From: Owenia fusiformis
Taxonomy: Eukaryota > Annelida > Polychaeta > Sabellida > Oweniidae
NCBI GenBank assembly: GCA_903813345.2
Contig: CAIIXF020000007.1
Coordinates: forward strand, 9,493,730 to 9,553,729
DNA: 60,000 nucleotides
Direction: 5' to 3'
The position numbers were made by a program, and so were the translations under genes. The notes under the pieces are model-generated. The model did no database searches and was not told the origin of the DNA. It saw only the letters and a list, made by a program, of their open reading frames with translations. Positions 28,601-40,600 of the stretch are shown here, one piece after another; position 1 is the first letter of the stretch; the number at the start of each line of letters is the position of its first letter.

Positions 28601-31600
28601 AACACAGTTTTTAAATTGTTCTATTAGCATAAGCTCTCTGAGCTTTTTAAACTCTTCAGATACATCTTTAGAGACAAGCCACCTGTCAAAAAGCTGCTCT
28701 TGCTCTCTAGCAAACTCAACATGGGTTTGGTCACTCTGTTTGTGGGCATTTCTAAATTTTTGTCTGTAAGCTTCTGGTACTAGTTCATAAGCTTTAAGAA
28801 TTGCATTTTTAACTAGGTCATAATCAGAGCATACTTCTCCTGAGAGAGAGGCAAATATTTCACTTGCTTTTCCAATGAATACACTCTGGAGCATAACTGG
28901 CCATGCAGATTTAGGCCAGTCTAGGCTCTGAGCAACCTTTTCAAAATGTGTAAAGTATTTATCAACATTTTTCTCTTGAAATTTAGGTACAAATTTGAGA
29001 AATTTTGAAGCGTCAAACCTATTTTCAAAATGTTGATGCATAGTAGCATGTTCCTCAGATTTGGATTGAGCTTCTATCTCAAGACGTTTTAATTCAATTT
29101 CTCTCTGAATTTCTTGTTCTCTCATTTGTCTTTCATTTTCTCTTTTTTCTCTTTCATTTTGCATTTCTAACTCTTTTTCTCTCAATTCTCTAATTTCTCT
29201 TTCTTTTTGAATTTCTAACTCTTTCACTCTCAATTCTTTTTCATTTTGCAACTCTTTTTCTCTCAATTCCCTAATTTCTCTTTCTTTTTGAATTTCTAAC
29301 TCTTTCTCTCTCAATTCAAGTTCTTTAAGCCTAGTAGGATCAGTATGCTCGACATGCTGGGCTGGCTCCTCAGGCAGAAGTGATTCTGCGACCAAATATT
29401 GAAGTACAAAGTTTTTGATTGTACCTTTATTGTATGAGCTTTTGACTGACAGGCCAACATGTTTCGCAATTGCCAGAAGTTCAGTTTTCTTTAAATCATC
29501 AAATTCCTCCAAAGAGGGCGCTTCTAAGAATGTCTCAACCTCAAAACTCATTTTCAGTTAATTGCTGTCTTCACAATATAAATTCACAATTTTCGAATTT
29601 TGAAATATTTGAATTTTAGCTTGTTGTAGTTGAATCCCGGACGAGCCCCCAATTTCTGTTACGTACGGAAATAACAGAAAGTAAAAACAGCAATTAAAAT
29701 ATGATAACAATATATTTATACTTTGAAAACTAAATAATATAACAATAATATAAAGGAGGTTTAATACTTAAGTGATGTCCAATCAATGGTACGGCTTATT
29801 CTTGATGTCGATAAATGTCGTTGACGATCCTTGAGAATGATCCAGATCACGAAATGTTTCAATAATCGTTAATAGTTCTCCAATGTTTGTAATAATCCAA
29901 TAATGTTTGTTGTAATCCTATAATGTTCGTATCCAATAATGTTTGATGATAATCCACAAATGTTTGATGATAATCCACAAATGTTTATGATAATCCACGA
30001 ATGTATATGATAATCCGTATATAGTGTGTGTTGTAATATATGTCCATATAAAGTCCTCAGGTTGTATGTTTACACTGTTATAAATGTTCCCAAAGTAGGT
30101 GTCTGTAATTTTCTGCTAAGAAGATGTCCTTTTGATAGACTTTGAAATTCTGCTCTATTTAGTTCCTTTGAGATGTCCAGTTATATGATGATTTAATTAT
30201 CTGCTAATGAGAGTCACTGTGCTGTTCTTTTTATAATGTGAAAGAATGATCCAGAAACGAATATTCTGGAACTACATCTTGATTGGACATCTTTAGTGAC
30301 ATGATTAAATTTTAATGAATGGTTATAATTTCTAGAACTATCTGGATGGTCAAGGGTTAATGAGTCATTCAGTTCAGTTTTGTTTACAAGATACAGTGTA
30401 TAATGTCATTGTGACCTTGACCTAAGATCTCTAATGAAGAATAGCTGAACATATACAACAAGCATAGATTACAAATTAAAAAACTATAGGTGAATATAGT
30501 AGAATATAATATACATGTAGCTCACTACTGTAACACACAGCCTTAGTCACTGTTTCACAACTAGTTACTTGACGGAACGTCAATGTAACAAAATGGATGA
30601 TTACTGGATACGACCTTTTTGTTTTCTCGATTTAAACTTACGGATAAGTCATGTTGCGGATTATCATTTGGCACAAAGTTAGACGATACAGTGTAGCTTT
30701 TAGGAATGCTCTCGGTTTGGAATAAAGCTATCCAAACAAACGAAGTTCGGTAGGGATATAGTGAAGTCCTCCCTCCGTCCGTCCGTCAGTCAGTCCGTCT
30801 GTCCATCTGTCCGGAAGATAACTTGAATACTAGTTTACGGATTTTCTCCATATTTGGTGGAAAGATGTATATTGGTAAATAGTTGTACGCAACCCAAAAA
30901 AATCCAAGATGACCACCGCTTTAAAAATGGTGGGAATTTTTCGTGAAAATCTTAAGTTTTTCACTTTAAACCAAAATAATAAATATTGTTTGAAATTGAG
31001 GCAGTATATTCACAACATCTATCTATTTCATAGAGTTTTTCACCATAACCCCCAGGGGCCATATGTATATGGAGGGTCGGGAAAATCGGAATTGGAGTTA
31101 ATTTTGAGATCTTTCTAAAGTATAGCTCAATTATACTCAAATGAAAGACAATTTAGAGTATATTGCAAATATTGCATCGGTTTTGTAATTTGGGCCTTGA
31201 AAATTCAAAATGGCCGCCTTATGTGAGATTTAGCAATAATTTTCTGATCCCTTTAAAGTATGGCTATATTATACTCAAATTGAAGGAAGTTTAGGCTAGA
31301 TCATTACTATGGTATTGTTTTTCTGATTTGTGCCTCAGAAAATTCAAAATGGCTGCCAACAGGAATTTGCGTTAATTTTAAGATCTTTCTGAAGTATTAT
31401 TATAGTCAAATGAAAGGCAATTTAGAGTAGTTGCAAATATGGTACCGGTTTTGTTATTTGGGCCTCGTAAAATTCAAAATGGCCGCCACCTTATGAGAAA
31501 TTTTCTGATCTCCAAGATTGTAGCATGTTTAGTTAACGTAATGAATGTGTTATTGTTCATCACATAAAATATTAGAAAGTCACATTTTCTAGGAAAAACG

Positions 31601-34600
31601 GTAAATCTCGGACAAATGACCAATTGACCATTGATATTCAAAGATCTGGCAAAAAAGTTGAAGTCGGGTTTTTTTAGTATTTGAATGGTAAAAATGCCTA
31701 TCCTTAAGTTTTTGTAAATGATTTTGTATGCCAATACCTTAATGTTATGATATGCTTTTCTAGCCTTTTAAAAAAGTTGCAAAATATTTTGGCACACCCT
31801 GTATTATTCTTTAAGGAAAAGGGCAGATCACTATTCTGGTATTGTTTTCCTGATTTGTGCCTCTAGACATTTACAAAACAAATTCCAAATCGAAGAAACT
31901 TATTAAAACTAGACTATATTTTCTAGCTTTGTGCAAAATTATAATCTGCAACTTGACTTATATATAAGTAGGTTTAAATCGAGAAAAACAAAAAATTCGT
32001 AACCAGGAAGTTCATCCATTTTGTTACATTGACGTTTCGTCAAAGTAACTAGTTGTGGAACAGTTGAGTTGAACACTTGACGTGCTTAATGATACTTATA
32101 TATCGTTCACATATATGTGACTTCTTTTCCTCTTTAACACGGATTAAAGACAAGCATTTTATCGATTATGGCTTTCTAGTTTGGGCACAAATGTTTAAAA
32201 AAAAATATTGTTTTTGGCAATGGCTCGATAAAAAAGTATAATTCGTTTTTTTCGTGGGTGATAAAAGGTAAGTGAACCCGCTCGGTTTTGGTCGTTCCGT
32301 TTGCTGTAGTCTGGATTAATTTTTTAGAATCTGTATTTTAAAATCGCAACAAGTAATTCTCCGGGGCGATATTTTTCTGTATTATTATATTGTAATGTGA
32401 CGTAATGAACGTAATGAAGACGTCAACGATTGACGAGTTCCAGCTATAGCTCCAGGGTTGTCTCTATCGAAATGTTTATGCAATGGCACCATATTGTAGG
32501 TTCTATAATGTCGTTTATATACGACGCTAACTTCTGTGTGGGCCCACAATGTTCCATCAAAAATCCATTTAGATATCAACAGCCCGTAGTTTTCCAAGAA
32601 TTGAAAACCAAAATGATTTAATCAGGGAGTAACATTGATGATTCTTCTCATTCCATTCTTGCTAGTTCCTAAACAATCGTACCCTAGGTGATTTTGCGTC
32701 AATGATTAATTAGCTCTTTTTAGAAATAACTGACTCAACAAGCATCACTGTCTGAGCTTTCGGTACAAAGAGGTTTGCTATTCGAGGTTCTTGGGGACAA
32801 TTGATGCATGTGTGTAAACCAACCCATGAAACAGCCGTTCCATGGGCGTCCGAAGGCTCCTTTGTCCCAATGGGCTTCAGCATATAGGATTTTGGTTAAA
32901 AGCGGCAATCTTAAAAATTAATTCTTGAGTAGAGCTTCTTTATCTCAAGGCATTAGCAAATAGAGTATTTGAGTTATCAAAGATTACGCTTGTACAAAAT
33001 GGCAGCCATTTTGAAATTCGGCAGCTGTCATCTTCATTGTTTTTTCTCAAACATAGCTCCTTTTTCCCTAGGCATTATGTTTATGTTTCTTTATTTCCTC
33101 CGTGTTGGGGAGAGCATAAAAATGTACATTAAATTAAATTACATAATTTACAAAGGTTAAAAGTATAAGAAGAGATTTGTCAACTGGTAGTTGAGTTATA
33201 CACTGTTGCTCATAAATATGGAATATTAGATTTGGCAGCTCAGAATTCAAATTTTGGTGTAAGAGAACATTTATTTGGAGGCGGTTTAGACATTTATTTT
33301 CTAGGCAAATGATAACCACATATTTCATCTACAAATCAACATTTTTTGGGGAAAAAATATTCACATTTAAGTTTAGAAAAATTACTGTTATTAAACAGGG
33401 GTACGCTAAGAATTTTTGAATTTTCAAAACACCCCGATCCAAATCATCATGTAAAACAGAGCAAACAAAATAAACATCTGGTCATGAAGATTGAAGTGTC
33501 CTCTATCAAATGATAGCACTTATATGCGTTATGTCCTCTTTGTGCTGCAATCAGAGCATCAACCCTACGGGACCAGCATTGAATGAAACATCTGACCTTT
33601 CTAAGTGAAATAAGGCCGCATTCCTCAATCTGAGCAGCAGTTTGAGGTTGGGGTCCAAGTCACGAATCTCATGACCAAGGTCGTTCCACATTTGCTCTGC
33701 ATTAGCCTGATTGGCTGACTTTTGTGCCCATGGTAGCTGGTCCACATTACCTGCCCTGATGTAATCCAACACAATGCCACTAGCATATGCAACAGCATGA
33801 TCATTCTGCAGTTGAATGTTGCCCCAAAACACTCTGTTTACATGTGGTACTTGATGGAGGTCCAAAGGGTCAATTTACTCTTGACTTATGTTTGGGAATC
33901 ACCAAGGGGGTGCGATTTCTGTAGTACTGCTCCAAAGAACTTCTGTAATACTGCTCCAAACATAAATAGGGTCGCCTTTGTGGACTGACACATCAGTAAG
34001 GGTCCTAACTGTCTCTTTCCCCCTGGTCTACGACAGAAACGAACACAATTATCAACTTTTTGGAGGACACATCTTATTTCTTCACATACTGTCATATGAC
34101 ACCAAAGATTAGGTTTAACGTTTTGGTGCTTTCCTGCCCATTGAAGGCACCTTTCTTTGTTATGATCAGTCAGCTGTGGTCTCCTCAAAGGTCTCGTGGC
34201 CTTACATCTGTTCTAAAGAAATCACTGGTTGTCTATAGCTCTGGAACACAGGTTTTGAGCTGAGACAGCCATTCATCTCGTAGACTACTGGTTGGCTTAA
34301 AGTGATTTTGATGACATAAATGCAGCAGGTGGTGGTCTTTTCTTACATTTTTCTATCTAGGGCTACTATTGCTGTGACCTAGAGTCACATTTCAGTGCCT
34401 TTGGTACCACTACAGAATTTTAGAGACTGCTCCTGAAACACCCCCATGGTCCAGGCAATGGCAGTTTGTTTCATGCCAGAGAGCGCCATCCCTTTGACCT
34501 GCCATGCTCTTTTTCGCTTATTTTATGGGATGTGCCTTCTAAAAACTCTTCCAACTCTAAATTAATTTTTTTAAATGTGCACAATGATTAAAAACTAAGA

Positions 34601-37600
34601 TTTGGACACCTCTTTCAAGTTACCAATATCATGCGGTCACGGGGTCACCTGAGTGAATACAAGTTTAATCAAGCATAAATGTTTTAACTTTTCATACCAA
34701 TCAGTTTTATATGCAAAACTGATGAGGGAATGAGAACACATTACAAATTTTCTTCAAAATGTTATCATTTTGTAGAAATTCCATTGTACAGTTCGTATCT
34801 ATAAAATATTCCATATTTATGAGCAACAGTGTACACACCAAAAACTTCAGAAAACGCTTGATATCTAAGTGCCCCACGCGAAAAATACACTGAGGCCTCG
34901 GAATGGTTTATTTTTTATAATACATAGTCTGGTTTAATGTTTTACGATTTCCTCAAATTATCTATTTTACTATCAACCTTCCCCAAAATGACACCATGAT
35001 AATATTCACAAGAATATTAAATCGAATTCTACAAGAGGGTTCAGTTAAGTAATAATTGGTATTCATTTACTTAAAGAGTGCGAATGACGTCATTTACCTC
35101 TTGGGACGTAATCATATCATGTTGAATTGGTATCGACAACACCTAATTATGGTGTTTATACATCACTAGTACATTGTCTATACCGTTGTATAGAAACATG
35201 CAATATCTATTAAATGAATCGTAGATTAGTTTCATAGATTATTCTACAGATCTAGAGATATTCAAATCACCGGTCTTTAATCATTGAGAAACATTACCTA
35301 ATAAATATATACAATAGGAGCCCTAAACTAACTGAATTAACAAAAAGATAGAGTACACATTTATTGATTGTTAGAAAATTGAAAAAGAACAATTTTGTTT
35401 GTTTTGTCTGATCATGAGTTGTTTTAAAGATAACAGTTTTTTGCAGTTATGTCATGGTGGTATCAACAACATTTGTAGGATGTCTATCTATTTTCTATAC
35501 TTTAATATACCATTCCATTATAATATTGGGCAAAGCTATGCGAGACCAATAATGTAATCTTTGATTAGCTTTATAGATTGCTCGACGGATGATGATTCAA
35601 TTCAAACCACCGGTCTTTGTGAAAAAAGGCATCCTTTATCAGAAAATTCAGTTCCCTTTACGTGATATATAATACAAAAAAAGTATGCTAAAGATGAATA
35701 GCTTGTTGCAATTTGTTAAGATACTTAAAGTACATGTTAATCATCTTATCGTCTCCCATGGAGTGCCGTAAGTGAAACAAAGGAGTGTGGCTATTAGATG
35801 GACGCAGGTGCGCCATTAAATTGATAGGAAACCGGGGTATAGTCTTCCAGTATTGATTCCAATTTAAGCAGTATCTAAATTGAGAACGTAATTGTCATGT
35901 TGACCATATAGTTATTTAACCATGAGTTTCATCCATTTTCTTCACCTTAGGTATACCATCTTAGAGTGTGTCGTGTCATTTTCTACCCAACCCCCACCCA
36001 AACATGCATCATCTCATCTAAAGTGACAAACAGGAAGGGTTCACATAAGAGTACAGTGTGACAGGTCCACTAATGACGCAAAAAACATCATTCAAGATCA
36101 GATCACACTGCTCTATAGCAGCTATGGGAAGAATTGAAGCACCCTTGGAACAAGGAGGCCATGAAATATAAATTGAGACCTCGACATCATTGCATCAACC
36201 ACGTTCTAGCAGACACTCATTCTCATACTCAACACATTTTCCTACAACAGATATGTCGTTTGTAAGATGCTAGGGGCACCGCAATGGACTTTTATTGACA
36301 TCTGAAATTATTTTGCAGAAACTCGATTTCCTTGTGCAACTTAAGAATTTAGTGGAAGTCGTAGTCTAATGAATTTATACTGAGATGAATTTGCATCATC
36401 CTAGCTAGATCTACGTAGTACTTTTTGCTGTGTGGGCGCAGGTAGACACAGGTCGAGGAGAAGGAATATTAAGACATTTACATGAATGTACAATGTAATC
36501 ATCTAAAAAATATGCTAATAAAGTAAGTCGAGCTATTGAAATCTCCGATGTCTATCAAAAAGCCTCACAGCGATTGGAGTGCTTTTAAAGAGAATATATC
36601 AACTAACACATCCCTGTACAATAATGCCAATTTCCTCCCACGCGCTATCAGTATACATTTGTAGATCATCAAATCATCCTCGTTATCATTTGTGACGGGG
36701 ACTGGCGGCTCTTTTACTGTTTGATTATTTTCACATCAACTGACCATCCTTCAAGATTAGGTATTCACTGTCCTGGCTCATGGAATGAATTGTAATACCC
36801 TGGACCAAGGATCAAACTGAAAGCCCCGAAGAAATATCAGAATTTAGAGACCATTAAAGAAAATCACCCGTGTCTTCACATTAGCTGGCAACCCTAACAA
36901 TGTTAGGTGGTATAAAACGAAATTACATGACAAACGAAACTGTTAAATTGATACTAGTTGGGCACTGGTAGTTTGGTTGATAAACATCGAAAAGTGTAAT
37001 CAGAATGAATAACCTTGATTATGTCCCTCGAGAGTTAAATTCAAGATCATGAACACGGGATGAATAAGACCGAGAAATAACTACTCAAAACTTTGATTAT
37101 ACCCTCTGTGGTCTTGATAATTCCCTGTTCAGATTATCCTTTGGAATCTAGTATAGTATATTGTGTGATCCCTGTTATTCCTGAGGAATATATTCTATCC
37201 AATTCTAAACTATTATTCTTCAGCATTTTATTGACCTCAGAATGAAAGAAATGTTCTCATAATGAGAAATCATGATTTCATGAATCCTGATATAGTTCCT
37301 TTCTATAAAGCTGTTTGAAAGATGGGATGAGTATCAGAATGAAAGGAGCACGTAGGTTATCGCAAACAATTTCAGGTTATATCTTGGATTATGACTATTT
37401 TCTGACAATGAAGACAGGTTCATCTTTTAGATCAATTCATTATCTCAAAGAAAATGATGTACAGTAATATTAACGTCAAACAAACTCGGAGATATTTAAC
37501 TAGCAATCAACCCACCAACACACGTTTTCAAAGATGTTGACCCCATTTTCACCAAAAATGCAATCATTTTTTACAATGTTTAATGCATTACTATTCTTAT

Positions 37601-40600
37601 TTTTGATGTCTCAATTCCCCATGTTATTTCTCCATTGAAAAATCTCATGCTATCCATTGGTTTCAGTTCATTTTGGTCATCCAAATTCAGTATCTTTAAA
37701 GTCCCCGGAGCAATCAACTTTTCCTTTTAGGAAATCGAACATGTCTCATCAAAGCACATTCTAATTATGTATTCAACAATATAATAAAAGGTTGCATTTT
37801 TGGTGAAAATTAGGTCAACATTTTTGAAAAAGTACATGTTGATTGGTCCATTGCCCCTTCAACATCACTTAGGTCTGATTAACTAAATTATCATTATATA
37901 TACTTTTCTTGAAGATAATGAATGGATCTAAAAGATACACCCATGTTCATGATCAGAAAACATTCATAATTCAAGTTAGAATCGTTTGAAATTGTTTGCG
38001 ATAACTCACGTGCTCTTTTGTCGTGGTCTTATGGTTTTGGAATATTGGAGGTTTGTTTCCATTCAGGCTTGTGACTTGTAGATGTTTCCTTTTCTTGTTG
38101 TTCTTTTGTTATAGTACACTAGTATTTTTTGGTCGTTTCCCTCTTGTTACTACTACTTACATATCTTTGTAATTCTCAAGGATACGCAATGGGACATAAA
38201 TAGAGATTCGGGATAATCTAATACGAGGTTAAGGATAATGGGATTGTCCTGAGGCAAATAAATTGGGGAACGGAGACACTTAGACAGGGATATGATCAAT
38301 GTTTAACTTGTCTCAATTTAGAAAATTGAATGGCCCTAAAAATTACTGAACTTCCGGTAGCTCTCATTCGGAAATCACCGGAGATTTGAACGCTACTTCG
38401 TAAATTTCCGACGAAAGAGCCATTTTGATTTCTCGCTAGAAAACTGCTCGACATAGAAGCAGCTGATAACTCAGTCTGGCTCCACTATACAGACTTTCGC
38501 AAACAAAGGACGAAAATGTAGGGAACATTTTGGAGATATATGTTCTATCAGATCAGAAAGCCGGCCTTTGAAAGAGGCTAAGACATAATATTTCAACAGA
38601 TGCTGATCACGTTGTTAAATTGGCCACGATCACAGTGAATGCTAATTTGCAGGGCAAAGGTGAGAATATCTGTGTTTTTAGTTAACTTCGTATATTACTC
38701 ATTTAGAGTCAATTTTACTTGAATTAGGGTACTTCTAATAAGTTTTTGGCGAAATAAATAGGAATAAAACCGTATAATGAACTTGTCTTTAGATTTCTTC
38801 CAATTCGCTCATGGCTCAGATACAGACGTATGGACGGCCTAGCTAGGCGTCAGATGGTTTTTCTTTGTTTAATTCAATTAAACTGATCAAATCAAAAAAT
38901 ATTAAAATGGGAAACGATATTATCCATAGTATGGATGGATCGGTCGACTTTGATGGTGAGTTAATACTAAGCTGTAACACTGATGCAAATTATCCTTTTC
39001 ATCATTTGCAACAGCTCTATTACTTTCCAATAAAGTATTTCCACATTAACTGACAGCCTTGACAACCTTGTGTCGAAGAAAGATCAGAATTTAGAGACCA
39101 TTAAAGAAAATCACCTGTATCTTCACATTAGCTGGCAAACCTAACAATGTTAGGTGGTATAAAACGAAATTACATGACAAACGAAACTGTTAAATTGATA
39201 GTGGGGTGGATAAACATCGCAAGGTGTAATCAGAATGAATAGCCCTGATTAATCTCTTTAAAATTACTTTGAGTTAATTCAAGATCATGAATTAGACCGA
39301 GAAATAACTACTCAAAACACATCGATTACACGTAACACTCGAGTCTCTTGAGATCTCTTGATAATTCTATATTCAGGCCGTGTCATTGTGTACACAGTGA
39401 ATTAATATCATGTATACTGTATAATATTTGACTGTTTTAGGGTTTTGAATATCATTGGGTTGTCGCATACTCGTTTCCCAGTTTGGTTTTCAATCAAAAA
39501 CATCATACCTATAAGAAATCCAAAATGTGGTTGTCGAGCTACACAAATATTTATGTTACATCTACTATTGCGTTGACATAGGCTTGTAAACGTACAGGGT
39601 GGGCAAAAAAACATCCACATTTTATTTCGATTTTTTAAAAATGCATGGATTTTGATAAATTGTTCGCAAGGGATGCAGGAATCACTTTTGCAATTGTTTC
39701 TCGAAATGGAATATACTTTATTTTCTCCCAGAATTCGACCTTCCATTTCCGTTTTTCTTGTTGAACAAGTCCATCTTATCGTGCTTCTCAATACTCTACC
39801 AATGCTTTAATTTTTATCAGAAATATAAATCACAACAGTGTAAGTGTAAACTATTTTAAACTAAACTGTAAGCACCATACAAAACAGTCTCTCTGACTGA
39901 CTGTATAAGATGTCAATCTGGTGCATGACAAAATGTGCTTTACATATTATCCTCACAGTTGTAAATTTTCAATTAGACCCTTGGTGTCTTTTTTTACTTA
40001 GAAACCACTCGAGGTTCATTTATCCTGTTTTAGCAACAATTGCAGGAGTTTCCATATTTCCGTTTTCGTGAGATTTTAAGAGAACCCTCAATGACTAACA
40101 TTTCCTTCTTTTTAATAGCATATTTGAATTCAGTGATAAGTAGTTCACACCAATAACTGTGATACGGTTTTGTTATTTAAATCATTTTTCATGACTTTCA
40201 ACAAATAAGTGTGGGCCCAAATCTCCATTGATGCAATGTTAAAATTCTTTAAAATCTTGGTTTATTCGTTCGACAACTAAAATTGATCACAATGTAGTGA
40301 CATCTATTGATTCAACTTTATTCAGCTATATAGCAACGCCCTTATTGATTTCTGCAACTCCAGCTCTATATTTGAATTATTTGCATTATTAAAAACAGTA
40401 TCACCAAATAGAAATATGGACGTTTTTTTGGCCCACCCTGTATATACTTATATATACATAATGATTACTCATCGTCATCGACAGGTTTCTCATAACAGAT
40501 AATATAACACGGAAGACACGATGACATTCACCATGCAGGTAATTGGCAGTATATACGAAGGGGTTTAAGATGACGGCCATGGAGTTATCAAATATGAAAC

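Larger units (their letters stand above)
25001..30535 (-). mobile_element. Ty3/gypsy LTR retrotransposon lacking reverse transcriptase
   Basis: A 5.5-kb element on the minus strand with two 879-base LTRs, CACA target duplications (24997-25000, 30536-30539), a tRNA-Pro primer site, a polypurine tract and one long open frame. The frame runs gag, protease, integrase zinc domain and a shortened integrase. No RT or RNase H is present anywhere, so the copy cannot replicate alone. Protease followed directly by integrase, together with a SCAN-like capsid, points to the Gmr1-like gypsy group, in which integrase precedes RT. The LTRs appear identical, so insertion was recent. It sits in intron 1 in the sense direction of the host gene. 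Confidence 0.92.
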
